In this document: piece by piece, positions 18,539 through 26,856 of the stretch
Layout of the letters: each line of letters starts with the position of its first letter
How positions within the stretch are numbered: the stretch's first letter is position 1
Origin: Bradyrhizobium sp. AZCC 1610
Lineage (GTDB): Bacteria > Pseudomonadota > Alphaproteobacteria > Rhizobiales > Xanthobacteraceae
Direction of reading: 5' to 3'
NCBI RefSeq assembly: GCF_036924515.1
Contig: NZ_JAZHRR010000001.1
Span: 4,249,001 to 4,313,000, forward strand
Length of the DNA stretch: 64,000 nt
The notes under the pieces: model-generated
Told to the model about the DNA's origin: nothing
Database searches by the model: none
The model's input: the letters and a program-made list of their open reading frames with translations, nothing else
Program-made: the position numbers and the translations under genes

Positions 18539-19240
18539 TCACGCCGCTTTTTCCAGATGTGCAGCGAGGCCCGCGAACAGGCCGCGGCCGTCGGTGCAGC
18601 CCATGATGTCTTCGACGTGGTTTTCCGGGTGCGGCATCATGCCGAGCACGTTGCCGCGCTCGTTGACGATGCCGGCGATCGAATCCGCGGCGCCGTTGAT
18701 GTTGGATTCCTCGTCGACCACACCATCGGCGGAGCAATAGCGGTAGAGCACCCGCCCCTCGCCCTCCAGCCGCTTCACGGTCTCTTCGTCGGCTTCGTAA
18801 TTGCCCTCACCATGCGCGATCGGCACGCGAATGATCTGGCCGGCATTGTAGCCGCGCGTGAACGGCGTATCCGAGCGTTCGACTCGCAGATGCACATCCT
18901 TGCAGATGAATTTCAGCCGCGCATTGCGCATCAAGACGCCGGGCAGCAAGCCCGCTTCGCACAGGATCTGGAAACCGTTGCAGACGCCGAGCACGAGACC
19001 GCCATCGGCCGCAAACTTACGCACCGCATCCATGACCGGCGCCCGGGCAGCAATGGCGCCGCAGCGCAGATAATCGCCATAGGAAAAGCCGCCGGGCACC
19101 ACCACGAGATCGGTGCCCTTGGGCAGCGCGGTCTCGGCGTGCCAGACCATCGCGGCTTCGTTTCCCGAGGCCAGCTTGAGCGCACGCGCCATGTCGCGCT
19201 CGCGATTGATTCCGGGAAAGACGAGAACGGCTGATTTCAT
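18539..19240 (-). CDS. purQ: Phosphoribosylformylglycinamidine synthase subunit PurQ
   Basis: The 233-residue class I glutamine amidotransferase supplies ammonia to PurL. It shows [13 protein letters not shown], the nucleophile Cys87 in GVCNGFQIL, and the His/Glu pair region MMPHPENH near the C-terminus. It lies 11 bases after purS on the same strand, in the order purC-purS-purQ. Confidence 0.97.
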   Translation of the reverse strand: MKSAVLVFPGINRERDMARALKLASGNEAAMVWHAETALPKGTDLVVVPGGFSYGDYLRCGAIAARAPVMDAVRKFAADGGLVLGVCNGFQILCEAGLLPGVLMRNARLKFICKDVHLRVERSDTPFTRGYNAGQIIRVPIAHGEGNYEADEETVKRLEGEGRVLYRYCSADGVVDEESNINGAADSIAGIVNERGNVLGMMPHPENHVEDIMGCTDGRGLFAGLAAHLEKAA

Positions 19241-19251
19241 GGAAGGCGCGC

Positions 19252-19491
19252 CTAGAGCAGTTCGACCCGATAATTCTCGATCACCGTATTCGCCAGCAGC
19301 TTGTCGGCGGCATCCTTCAACGCCGCCTCCGCCTTGGCCTTGTCGGCGCCCGACAGTTCGATGTCGAACACCTTGCCTTGGCGGACGCTGGCAACGCCAT
19401 CGACGCCGAGCGATTTCAGCGCGCCTTCGATGGCCTTGCCCTGCGGATCGAGAATGCCGGACTTCAACGTAACGGTAACGCGTGCCTTCAC
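19252..19491 (-). CDS. purS: Phosphoribosylformylglycinamidine synthase subunit PurS
   Basis: The 79-residue protein bridges PurL and PurQ. Motifs include [34 protein letters not shown] and a C-terminal [14 protein letters not shown]. The start codon is GTG at 19491. It lies between purC (17 bases upstream) and purQ. Confidence 0.95.
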   Translation of the reverse strand: MKARVTVTLKSGILDPQGKAIEGALKSLGVDGVASVRQGKVFDIELSGADKAKAEAALKDAADKLLANTVIENYRVELL

Positions 19492-19508
19492 GAGACTTGC
19501 CCCTTAAC

Positions 19509-20276
19509 TCAGCTCTTCACCAGCACCGGACCGGTACCGGCCGGGCGCTCATTCTCCATCAGAATGCCCAGCCGCTTTGCCACCTCGGTATAGGCTTCCA
19601 GCAGGCCACCGAGGTCGCGGCGGAAACGATCCTTGTCGAGCTTCTCGTTCGACTTGATGTCCCACAGCCGGCACGAGTCAGGCGAGATCTCGTCGGCGAC
19701 GATGATCCGCATCATCTCGTTCTCAAAGAGGCGTCCGCATTCCATCTTGAAATCGACCAGACGGATGCCGATGCCCAGGAACAGCCCGGTGAGGAAGTCG
19801 TTGACGCGGATGGCTAGCGCCATGATGTCGTCGATTTCCTGCGGCGTCGCCCAGCCGAACGCGGTGATGTGCTCTTCCGACACCATGGGGTCGTTGAGCT
19901 GGTCGTTCTTGTAATAGAACTCGATGATCGAGCGCGGCAGCTGCGTGCCCTCCTCGATGCCGAGGCGCTGCGACAGCGATCCCGCCGCGACGTTCCGCAC
20001 CACCACTTCCAGCGGCACGATCTCGACCTCGCGAATCAACTGCTCGCGCATGTTGAGGCGGCGGATGAAATGGGTCGGCACCCCGATATCGTTGAGGTGC
20101 TGAAACAGGTACTCCGAAATCCGGTTGTTGAGGACGCCCTTGCCCTCGATCACCTGGTGTTTCTTGGCATTGAACGCGGTCGCATCATCCTTGAAGTGCT
20201 GGATCAGGGTTCCCGGCTCCGGACCTTCATACAGGACCTTGGCCTTGCCTTCATAAATACGGCGTCGACGGCTCAT
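19509..20276 (-). CDS. purC: SAICAR synthetase PurC
   Basis: The 255-residue enzyme joins CAIR and aspartate in purine synthesis. It starts at [18 protein letters not shown]; further seen are [42 protein letters not shown] and [13 protein letters not shown]. The frame is open far upstream, and [10 protein letters not shown] (ATG at 20306) is an alternative start. It heads the purC-purS-purQ group. Confidence 0.96.
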   Translation of the reverse strand: MSRRRRIYEGKAKVLYEGPEPGTLIQHFKDDATAFNAKKHQVIEGKGVLNNRISEYLFQHLNDIGVPTHFIRRLNMREQLIREVEIVPLEVVVRNVAAGSLSQRLGIEEGTQLPRSIIEFYYKNDQLNDPMVSEEHITAFGWATPQEIDDIMALAIRVNDFLTGLFLGIGIRLVDFKMECGRLFENEMMRIIVADEISPDSCRLWDIKSNEKLDKDRFRRDLGGLLEAYTEVAKRLGILMENERPAGTGPVLVKS

Positions 20277-20591
20277 TGGGATGTACCGTGTTTTGTTGAA
20301 ATCCATGAAATTGGTGTGCTCCGGATGACAAGGGTTTGCGACCACGACGGAGCTGCCGTGAAGGCCAGATCCCGAACATACGACCGGAAACAGAACAAGA
20401 ACCTCGCCTGATGGCAACCTATCCGATTGGCCCATCCAGCACAATCGACCCGGCCCAATTGGGGCCAACTTATCCCGGTTGCCTGCGGCCTAACGGCCCG
20501 TTGTTTTACCGATTCGCCCCCTCTATCTAGGTAGGCGATCGGGCCGCGACAACACGGCCTTGTTTACCATTGCGGGGATTGGAACCGAAGA
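20277..20591. other. Divergent intergenic region purC / zeta-subunit gene
   Basis: About 315 bases contain the promoters of purC and of the DUF1476 gene. No gene, clear operator or riboswitch was recognised. Confidence 0.45.
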
Positions 20592-20915
20592 ATGAGCACT
20601 TTTGACAAGCGCGAGGAAGGTTTTGAGAAGAAGTTCGCCCTCGACGAGGAGCAGAAGTTCAAGGCTGAGGTGCGCCGCAATAAGCTGCTCGGTCTTTGGG
20701 CAGCGGAAAAGCTCGGCCTGTCGGGCGATGCCGCCAATGCCTACGCCAAGGAAGTGGTTTCGGCCGATTTCGAGGAAGCCGGCGATCAGGACGTCCAGAA
20801 CAAGGTCGTGAAGGACCTCGCCGCCAAGGGCGTCGCCGTCACCGCCGCCGAGGTGCGCGTCAAGATGGACGAGTTGATAGCGCTGGCGGCCGCCCAGGTG
20901 AAGGCGGGGACGTAG
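20592..20915 (+). CDS. DUF1476 protein, F1Fo-ATPase zeta-subunit (inhibitor) type
   Basis: The 107-residue protein matches the alphaproteobacterial DUF1476 family, whose Paracoccus member is the zeta subunit that inhibits ATP hydrolysis by the F1Fo-ATP synthase. Seen are the N-terminal MSTFDKREEGFEKKFALDEE inhibitory-type segment, then RRNKLLGLWAAEKLGLSG and AKEVVSADFEEAGDQDV. All-helical composition and length fit. In rhizobia the inhibitory strength of the homologue varies, so activity is not certain. Confidence 0.9.
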   Translation: MSTFDKREEGFEKKFALDEEQKFKAEVRRNKLLGLWAAEKLGLSGDAANAYAKEVVSADFEEAGDQDVQNKVVKDLAAKGVAVTAAEVRVKMDELIALAAAQVKAGT

Positions 20916-20918
20916 GCA

Positions 20919-20979
20919 GCGAATAGGGAGTAGCGAATGGCGAACAGATCCATTCGCTACTCGCTGTCAGCCATTCGCG
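20919..20979. repeat. Short palindromic repeat (GAGTAGCGAATGG type), copy 1
   Basis: Arms GAGTAGCGAATGG (20928-20940) and its exact complement (20950-20962) form a 13-bp stem. A related copy lies at 22811-22876. The LysR stop codon and last codons fall inside this copy. Confidence 0.8.
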
Positions 20980-21877
20980 CCTTTTTATACTCTCCACGAA
21001 CGATCTCCAGCAATCGCCGCGCCGCCGCGCTGAGAAAGCCGCCGCGGCGCGTTACTGTTACCACATCGTGGCTCGCCTTGAGATCGCGGACGGCGATGGT
21101 CGAAATCGTGCCGTGTCGCAGTTCCTCAGCGGCGTTGCTCTCCGAAAGCAACGCCACGCCGAGGCCTGCTTCGACCAGGCGCTTCTGCGCGGTCAGGCTG
21201 TCGACCGGCGTCCAGTCGACTTCACCCAGGCCATGGGTCTGAAATAGCGCAAAGACGTGTGCGGCCGTGATCTCGCGCCGTCCCGGCACGACAGGGAATG
21301 CGATCCAGCGCTCGCCGCGCAGTTCTGCAAGTTTTGCGACACGGCGCCCTGCGCGCGGATGATCCAGAGCACACACCACCTGCAAACGTTCGGACAACAG
21401 CAATTCGCAGTCGAGATCGCGCGAACGGTCGGCATCATAACGCAGGCCGATGGTCACTTCGCCGCGCCGGACCATATCGCTGACTTCCGCGCTCGTCGCC
21501 GTCCGCAGGGTCAATTCGACCTCCGGGTGCTCGGCCGCAAAGCGCTTTAGAATCTCGGACAGCCGCCCGCCGGCGAGCGTGCCGACCACCGCGAGCGCAA
21601 TCGGCCCTGAATTCGGCCGCGCCAGCGCGCGAACCGCATTCTCGGCATCCTGGGCGGCGGCGACCGCGCGCTCGGCATACGGCACCATCACCCGCCCGGC
21701 ATCGCTCAGCATCGTGCGCCCCGCGATCCGCTCGAACAGCGGCACGCCGAGCTCCTGCTCCAGAAGCGCAATGCGCCGCGAGATCGCCGGCTGCGAACGG
21801 TGCAGCGCCTTCGCCGCATTCGAAATGCCGCCGCGGCGATGAACGGTCAGGAACGTGAGAAGCGCATCGCTGTCCAT
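20957..21877 (-). CDS. LysR-family transcriptional regulator
   Basis: The 306-residue protein has an N-terminal winged helix (LLTFLTVHRRGGISNAAKALHRSQPAISRRIALLEQELG) and a LysR substrate-binding domain (GPIALAVVGTLAGGRLSEIL, GEVTIGLRYDAD, VDSLTAQKRLVEAGLGVALL). It is divergent from the isocitrate-lyase-family gene with about 120 bases between, the standard layout for a LysR regulator of its neighbour. Its last residues, about ARMADSE, are encoded by the palindromic repeat at 20919-20979. Confidence 0.92.
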   Translation of the reverse strand: MDSDALLTFLTVHRRGGISNAAKALHRSQPAISRRIALLEQELGVPLFERIAGRTMLSDAGRVMVPYAERAVAAAQDAENAVRALARPNSGPIALAVVGTLAGGRLSEILKRFAAEHPEVELTLRTATSAEVSDMVRRGEVTIGLRYDADRSRDLDCELLLSERLQVVCALDHPRAGRRVAKLAELRGERWIAFPVVPGRREITAAHVFALFQTHGLGEVDWTPVDSLTAQKRLVEAGLGVALLSESNAAEELRHGTISTIAVRDLKASHDVVTVTRRGGFLSAAARRLLEIVRGEYKKARMADSE

Positions 21878-21996
21878 GTTTCATCCATGCAAAAAGCTGA
21901 TGATGCATAGAGAAATAACAAATTTGGTTGATGGGCGATAGCCCGCTAGCTTCGCCGCCAACCAGAACCGGCCAACCAACGAAGCGGAGATTGCCG

Positions 21997-22818
21997 ATGC
22001 GAACCCAGATGGAAAAAGCCGAAGCGTTCCGCGCGCTGCATGCGCGCCCCGGCGCCTTCATCATTCCCAATCCCTGGGACGCCGGCACGGCAAAGCTGCT
22101 CGCCGCGATGGGGTTCGAGGCGCTTGCGACCACGAGCCTCGGCCTTGCCAATACGCTCGGCAGCGCCACCGTCAGCCTCGATGCCATCATCGCGAACTGC
22201 CGGATGATCGCTGATGCCACCGACCTCCCCGTCAACGCCGACCTGGAGAATTGCGGCGCGGACGATCCGAAGACCGCCGCGAAGGCGATCGGGCGCGCGG
22301 CCGAAGCAGGCTGCGTCGGCGGCTCGATCGAGGATTTTTCCGGCGATCCGCGCCAGCCGATCTACGATTTCCAACTCGCGGTCGAGCGCGTGCAGGCGGC
22401 GGTCGAGGCTGCGCGCGCACTCCCCTTCCCGTTCACGCTGACGGCGCGCGCCGAAAATTTCCTGCATGGCCGCATCGATCTGGACGATACGATCAAGCGG
22501 CTGCAGGCGTTCGAGGCTGTTGGTGCCGACGTATTGTATTCGCCCGGCGTCCACGACATCGACACCATCCGCACGGTGGTGTCGTCGGTCGGCAAGCCCT
22601 TCAACCTGGTGATGGGATTTGCCGATCCGACGCTGACGGTCGATCAGCTCTCGGCCGCCGGCGTCAAGCGCATCAGCGTCGGCGGCGCGATGGCGCGCTA
22701 TGCGCTGGCCGCGTTCTTAAAGAGCGCCCGCGAGATGAAGGATCACGGCGCGTTCACCTATGTGCGCGAGATGGCGCCGATCAAGGAAGTGCGGGCGGCG
22801 TTCGCAGTGGGCGAATAG
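21997..22818 (+). CDS. Isocitrate lyase / PEP mutase family protein
   Basis: The 273-residue protein has the ICL/PEPM barrel: FIIPNPWDAGTAKLLAAMGFEALATTS, LPVNADLENCG, GGSIEDFSGDP and FTLTARAENFLHGR, with VMGFADPTLTVDQL near the C-terminus. It could cleave a C-C or P-C bond of a 2-hydroxy acid such as a methylisocitrate or oxaloacetate-like substrate. The classical KKCGH loop of isocitrate lyase was not seen. The ATG at 21997 begins MRTQMEKAEAFRALH; a TTG at 21928 is less likely. The stop codon lies inside the repeat at 22811-22876. It is probably controlled by the divergent LysR. Confidence 0.86.
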   Translation: MRTQMEKAEAFRALHARPGAFIIPNPWDAGTAKLLAAMGFEALATTSLGLANTLGSATVSLDAIIANCRMIADATDLPVNADLENCGADDPKTAAKAIGRAAEAGCVGGSIEDFSGDPRQPIYDFQLAVERVQAAVEAARALPFPFTLTARAENFLHGRIDLDDTIKRLQAFEAVGADVLYSPGVHDIDTIRTVVSSVGKPFNLVMGFADPTLTVDQLSAAGVKRISVGGAMARYALAAFLKSAREMKDHGAFTYVREMAPIKEVRAAFAVGE

Positions 22819-22876
22819 CGAGTAGCGAATGGCGAGCAGCAGATCTCCATTCGCTATTCGCCACTCACCATTCGCG
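22811..22876. repeat. Short palindromic repeat (GAGTAGCGAATGG type), copy 2
   Basis: The copy reads GCGAATAGCGAGTAGCGAATGG followed by a complementary CCATTCGCTATTCGCC arm. It is closely related to 20919-20979 and provides the TAG of the isocitrate-lyase-family gene. The cyanase stop is 5 bases further on. Confidence 0.8.
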
Positions 22877-22880
22877 TCCC

Positions 22881-23369
22881 TCACCCCTCCTTGAACCCGT
22901 ATTCCGACACGTTGCCGCTGGCGCCGTAATATTTGTATGGCAGGAATTTTCCGGACATCGTGATCTTGACACGGTCGCCCTTGGGATTGGGCAGGCGTTC
23001 CATCACCATGTCGAAGTCGATCGCCGACATGATGCCGTCGCCATATTCCTCCTCGATCAGCGCCTTCCACGCCGGACCGTTGACCATCACCAGTTCGTAG
23101 AAGCGGTAGATCAAGGGATCGGTCGGCGGCATCGGCGTTCCGGTGCCGCGCATCGGAACTTCGTTGAGCATGGCGATTTCGGATTTGGACAGTCCGAATA
23201 GTTCGCCGGCATTGGCGGCCTGCGGTTTTGTCAATTTCATCTGGCCGAGAATGGCGCCTGTTATCAGCACCTCCGAATAGCCGCCGATCTTTTCGCAGAT
23301 ATGTTTCCAGCTCCAGCCCTTCTCGCGCTTGATGTCGAGCAGCTTTTCGGTGAGGTCTTCGCGTTTCAT
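22881..23369 (-). CDS. cynS: Cyanate hydratase (cyanase)
   Basis: Cyanase decomposes cyanate with bicarbonate to ammonia and carbon dioxide. The 162-residue protein has the N-terminal helix bundle (REDLTEKLLDIKREKGWSWKHI) and the catalytic C-terminal domain, with Arg89 and Glu92 in IYRFYE and Ser115 in GIMSAIDF, matching the E. coli catalytic triad. The tail GKFLPYKYYG is typical. It is the last gene of a leftward group with an ABC transporter, 65 bases after the ATPase gene with a palindromic repeat in the gap. Confidence 0.97.
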   Translation of the reverse strand: MKREDLTEKLLDIKREKGWSWKHICEKIGGYSEVLITGAILGQMKLTKPQAANAGELFGLSKSEIAMLNEVPMRGTGTPMPPTDPLIYRFYELVMVNGPAWKALIEEEYGDGIMSAIDFDMVMERLPNPKGDRVKITMSGKFLPYKYYGASGNVSEYGFKEG

Positions 23370-23387
23370 GAATGGTCTCCTCTATTT

Positions 23388-23474
23388 GTCATGCCCGGCC
23401 TTGTGCCGGGCATCCACGTACTTGTTTCGCGCACCTAGGAAGACGTGGATGGCCGGGCCAAGCCCGGCCATGAC
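23388..23474. repeat. Palindromic repeat, GTCATGCCCGGCC type, copy 1
   Basis: The element has outer arms GTCATG/CATGAC, two local hairpins (TGCCCGGC...GCCGGGCA and TGGCCGGG...CCCGGCCA) and CATCCACGT paired with ACGTGGATG. A close copy in opposite internal orientation is at 46249-46324. It encodes the last 13 residues and the stop of the upstream ATPase gene. Confidence 0.85.
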
Positions 23475-24361
23475 GCCTGTATTGTATCCTCTGTTTCCGA
23501 CGCGATGATGAGTTCGGGTTTACCCGGCCGCACCACTGGCACGTTGCGGGGATCGTGATTGGTCACATCAGACGCAAATGTCTTGCTGCGGCTGACCAGG
23601 AAATCGACGATGTGATTGCGCAGCGCGTAGTAATAGGGATGGCGGTGCAGGTCGATGCGGCCGCGGTCCTTCGGCAACGGATTTTCCACGATCTCGGCCA
23701 GCACGGCGCCCGGGCCGTTGGTCATCAGAAAAATCTTGTCGGCGAGATAGATTGCTTCATCGACGTCATGGGTGATCATGAACGCAGTCTGCCCGGTCTC
23801 CAGACAGATGCGGCGCACCTCGTCCTGCAACGTGCCGCGCGTCAACGCATCGAGCGCCGAGAACGGCTCGTCCATCAGCATGATTTTCGGCGTGATAGAG
23901 AGCGCACGCGCAATGCCGACGCGCTGCTTCATGCCGCCGGACAGTTCGGACGGGCGCTTGTGCTCGGAGCCGGTCAGCCCGACCAGGTCGATGAAGGTCT
24001 GCGCGTGCGCCTTCACCTTGGCGCGATCCCATTTGCGCCATTTCGAGGTCACGGCGTAGGCGACGTTGCCGAGCACGGTGCGCCAGGGCAGCAGCGCGTG
24101 GCTCTGGAAGATCACGGCGCGGTCGAGGCTGGTGCCCTCGATCGCCTGCCCGTCGACGATGACGGCGCCTTCGCTCGGCTGGTCGAGGCCGGCCAGAATA
24201 TTCAGCACCGTGGTCTTGCCGCAGCCGGAGTGACCGATCACGCAACCGAACTCGCCGCGGTTCATCGACAGCCACAGATTCTCGAACACCGTGGTCTCTT
24301 TGCCATCCGCTCCGGGATAGCGCCGTGCAATCGCTTCGATGGAAATGAATTTGTCGGTCAT
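23435..24361 (-). CDS. ABC transporter ATPase, nitrate/sulfonate/cyanate type
   Basis: The 308-residue NrtD/SsuB/CynD-like ATPase begins at MTDKFISIEA. It has Walker A GHSGCGKT at 43-50, the signature LSGGMKQR and Walker B IMLMDEPFSALDA, with the H-loop in MITHDVDEA. It energises the import complex with the next two genes, most likely for cyanate given cynS. The start is 4 bases before the permease stop region. The last residues, about ASWPGLARPSTSS, are translated from the palindromic repeat at 23388-23474, so the natural C-terminus appears to have been replaced or extended. Confidence 0.94.
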   Translation of the reverse strand: MTDKFISIEAIARRYPGADGKETTVFENLWLSMNRGEFGCVIGHSGCGKTTVLNILAGLDQPSEGAVIVDGQAIEGTSLDRAVIFQSHALLPWRTVLGNVAYAVTSKWRKWDRAKVKAHAQTFIDLVGLTGSEHKRPSELSGGMKQRVGIARALSITPKIMLMDEPFSALDALTRGTLQDEVRRICLETGQTAFMITHDVDEAIYLADKIFLMTNGPGAVLAEIVENPLPKDRGRIDLHRHPYYYALRNHIVDFLVSRSKTFASDVTNHDPRNVPVVRPGKPELIIASETEDTIQASWPGLARPSTSS

Positions 24362-24365
24362 GGCG

Positions 24366-25205
24366 CTATTCCGGGAACGTGACCATGCGCGTGAACCGCG
24401 CCAGGATCTGGTCGAGCAGCATGCCGACGACACCGATAAGGAGGATGGCGATGATGACGTTGGTGATCGAAAGGTTGTTCCACTCGTTCCAGACGAAGTA
24501 GCCGATGCCGGTGCCGCCGACCAGCATCTCGGCCGCGACGATGACGAGCCAGGCGATGCCGATCGAAATCCGCATGCCGGTGAGAATCGTCGGCGCGGCC
24601 GCCGGCAGGATCACCGTGAAGGCGCGCCTGACGGTGCCGACCTCCAGCGTGCGCGCGACGTTGATCCATTCCTTGCGCACGGCGGCTACCCCGAACGCGG
24701 TGTTGAGCAGCATCGGCCACACCGAGCAGATGAAAATCACGAAGATCGCCGAGATGCTCGAGTCCTTGATGGTGTAGAGCGCGAGCGGCATCCAGGCGAG
24801 CGGCGAAATCGGCTTCAGCACCTGGATGAAGGGATCCAGCGCCTTGCTGATCAGGGGCGACATACCGATCAGGAAGCCGAGCGGAATAGCGACAATGACG
24901 GCAAGAAAATAGCCGAGGCCGACGCGCGCGATGGAATAGCCGAGCTGGATGCCGAGCCCCTTGTCGTTTGGCCCGTTGTCGTAGAACGGTTGCCTGAGGT
25001 GCTCCCACAATTTCGCGCCGACATCGAGTGGGCCCGGCATCGCCGACTTACCGGCGGTCGCGGTCAGTCCCATCAGCTTGGCGTATTCCGGCGTCATGTT
25101 GGCGACAGCGCCCGTTCCGCGCGTGGCAAGATGCCAGATGCCGAGGAAGGCCGCGAGCAGCACAATCGAGACGACGGCTGCGCGGAAGCGAAGGGAGAAG
25201 TTCAT
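24366..25205 (-). CDS. ABC transporter permease, nitrate/sulfonate/cyanate type
   Basis: The 279-residue inner-membrane protein starts at MNFSLRFRAAV and has six to seven hydrophobic segments. The EAA-type coupling loop is seen in WINVARTLEVGTVRRAFTVILPAAAPTILTG, and the end is VIIAILLIGVVGMLLDQILARF. It forms the channel of the cyanate-type importer with the ATPase (4-base gap). A repeat-filled gap of 163 bases separates it from the binding-protein gene. Confidence 0.93.
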   Translation of the reverse strand: MNFSLRFRAAVVSIVLLAAFLGIWHLATRGTGAVANMTPEYAKLMGLTATAGKSAMPGPLDVGAKLWEHLRQPFYDNGPNDKGLGIQLGYSIARVGLGYFLAVIVAIPLGFLIGMSPLISKALDPFIQVLKPISPLAWMPLALYTIKDSSISAIFVIFICSVWPMLLNTAFGVAAVRKEWINVARTLEVGTVRRAFTVILPAAAPTILTGMRISIGIAWLVIVAAEMLVGGTGIGYFVWNEWNNLSITNVIIAILLIGVVGMLLDQILARFTRMVTFPE

Positions 25206-25218
25206 GGCTGCGATATCC

Positions 25219-25354
25219 GTGTCCCGGGCGCGGTGCAGCACGAAGCGAAGCGAAGTGGTGCTCCGCAGAACCGGGACCCACCGCCTGCAAGGTCCCGGCT
25301 CAGCAATGCACCGCTACGCACTCCGTGCTGCGCGCTGCATTGCGTCCGGGACAC
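25219..25354. repeat. Palindromic repeat, GTGTCCCGG type
   Basis: The gap between the binding-protein and permease genes is filled by an imperfect palindrome with ends GTGTCCCGG and CCGGGACAC, and an internal pair around GGTCCCGG/CCGGGACC. It looks like a multi-copy genomic repeat. It might lower downstream expression or protect the upstream message. Confidence 0.75.
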
Positions 25355-25368
25355 GAGAGCATCGCCTA

Positions 25369-26751
25369 TCACGACGCCTTCCTGATCTTGAAGCTTGCGA
25401 GATATTCCTCAGGTCTTGCCGGGTCGAACGTCTTGCCCATCACCGAAAAACTCTTGGTGGTGGTGGTCGGTGGCGTCAGCCCGGCCTCCTTCATCAGGCG
25501 CGTGGCGTCGGTCGCGAGATAGACCTGCGAAGCGATGCCGGCATAGTCGATGTCGCCCTTGATCTGCCCCCAGCGCTTCATCTGGGTCATGATCCAGACG
25601 GCAAAGGATTGCCACGGGAACGGATCGAAATCGACGCGGTTCGGCTGCGTGACGATATTGCCGAGACCGTCGGCGAAAGTGCCGGTCAGGATCTGCTCCA
25701 GCACGATCTGCGGCTGGTTGAGATAATTCGCCGGCGCGATCGCGGCCGCAATCTGCTTGCGGTTCTCCGCCTTGTGCGCGAACGCGGTCGCCTCGATGAT
25801 CGATTTCAGCAGCGCGCCATAGGTGTTCGGCATCGCCGTGATGAATTCCTTCGAGGCGGCGAAGGCGCAGCACGGATGGCCCTCCCAGATATCCTTGGTC
25901 AGGATGTGAATGAAGCCGGCGCCGTCGAACACCGCGCGCTGATTCATCGGATCGGGCCCGAGGAAGCCGTCGATATTGTCGGCGCGCAGATTGGCGACCA
26001 TTTCCGGCGGCGGCACCGCGCGGATCTGCACGTCGGTATCGGGATCGATGCCGTGCTCGGCGAGATAGTAGCGCAGCAGGTAATTGTGCATCGAATAGTC
26101 GAACGGCACCGCGAATTTGAAACCCTTCCAGTCCTTCGGATTGCGCTTGTCCTTGTGCTTGACCGAAAGCGTGATCGCCTGGCCGTTGATGTTTTCGACC
26201 GCCGGCATGGTGTAGGGAATCGGATTGGAGCCGGCGCCCATGGTGATGGCGAGCGGCATCGGCGACAGCATGTGCGCCGCGTCGTATTCCTTGTTGATGG
26301 TCTTGTCGCGAATGACCGCCCAGCCCGCGGTCTTGATGACTTCGACGTTCAGGCCGTTCTTGGAGTAGAACCCCATTGGCGCCGCCATGATGATCGGCGT
26401 GGCGCAGGTGATCGGGATGAAGCCGACCTTGAGGTCTTTCTTCTCGAGCGGCCCGCCAGCTGCGAAAACTTCGGTCGCGGTCTTGAGCGGGAAGAACTGC
26501 GATACGGCCGCCACGGCGGTTGCCGCACCCACCGATTTCAGAAACGCGCGCCGCGCGACGTCCCTCGGAAACATCGCGCGCATCACGGCGGAGGCGACCA
26601 CGCCTTCGTAGCGCTTTTGCTCGCTCTCGATGGCGGACTGGGTCTGAAGCTGGGCGGCCTGATGCTCGGCTTCGCTGAGATGCCGGCCACAACTGCAGCC
26701 ACCGGCATGAAGACGGCGGTTGGGATCGAATGGGTTGTCGAAGGTAGACAT
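25369..26751 (-). CDS. ABC transporter substrate-binding protein, CmpA/NrtA type, Tat-dependent
   Basis: The 460-residue protein starts at MSTFDNPFDPNRRLHAGG behind AGGAGG. It matches the CmpA/NrtA family that binds nitrate, bicarbonate or cyanate: LKVGFIPITCATPIIMAAPMG, AAHMLSPMPLAITMGAGS, PFDYSMHNYLLRYYLAEHG and DNIDGFLGPDPMNQRAVFDG. A twin-arginine export motif RRAFLK is at 67-72, preceded by an unusually long N-tail with a CSC at 19-21. With the downstream permease, ATPase and cynS it most likely captures cyanate. A sigma-54 promoter lies just upstream. Confidence 0.94.
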   Translation of the reverse strand: MSTFDNPFDPNRRLHAGGCSCGRHLSEAEHQAAQLQTQSAIESEQKRYEGVVASAVMRAMFPRDVARRAFLKSVGAATAVAAVSQFFPLKTATEVFAAGGPLEKKDLKVGFIPITCATPIIMAAPMGFYSKNGLNVEVIKTAGWAVIRDKTINKEYDAAHMLSPMPLAITMGAGSNPIPYTMPAVENINGQAITLSVKHKDKRNPKDWKGFKFAVPFDYSMHNYLLRYYLAEHGIDPDTDVQIRAVPPPEMVANLRADNIDGFLGPDPMNQRAVFDGAGFIHILTKDIWEGHPCCAFAASKEFITAMPNTYGALLKSIIEATAFAHKAENRKQIAAAIAPANYLNQPQIVLEQILTGTFADGLGNIVTQPNRVDFDPFPWQSFAVWIMTQMKRWGQIKGDIDYAGIASQVYLATDATRLMKEAGLTPPTTTTKSFSVMGKTFDPARPEEYLASFKIRKAS

Positions 26752-26783
26752 CAGCCCTCCTGCGCGACGTTGCACCCTAATTA

Positions 26784-26799
26784 AGCAAGGCACATGCCA
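26784..26799 (-). promoter_or_regulatory. Sigma-54 (-24/-12) promoter of the cyanate operon
   Basis: On the reverse strand the sequence is TGGCATGTGCCTTGCT. It has the invariant GG and GC with the correct 10-base spacing and fits the RpoN consensus TGGCAYR-N4-TTGCW. It is about 32 bases upstream of the binding-protein start, with AGGAGG in between. The adjacent gene is a sigma-54 activator. Confidence 0.88.
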
Positions 26800-26856
26800 G
26801 CCCCGCATTTGGGCGACGGCGCTGATATCGCAGGAATTTCGCCCCGATTGGCGGCT

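Noticed and set aside
24339..25385. 348-codon plus-strand open frame
   Set aside because: Antisense to the ABC permease; composition is highly charged and typical of a shadow frame in GC-rich DNA.
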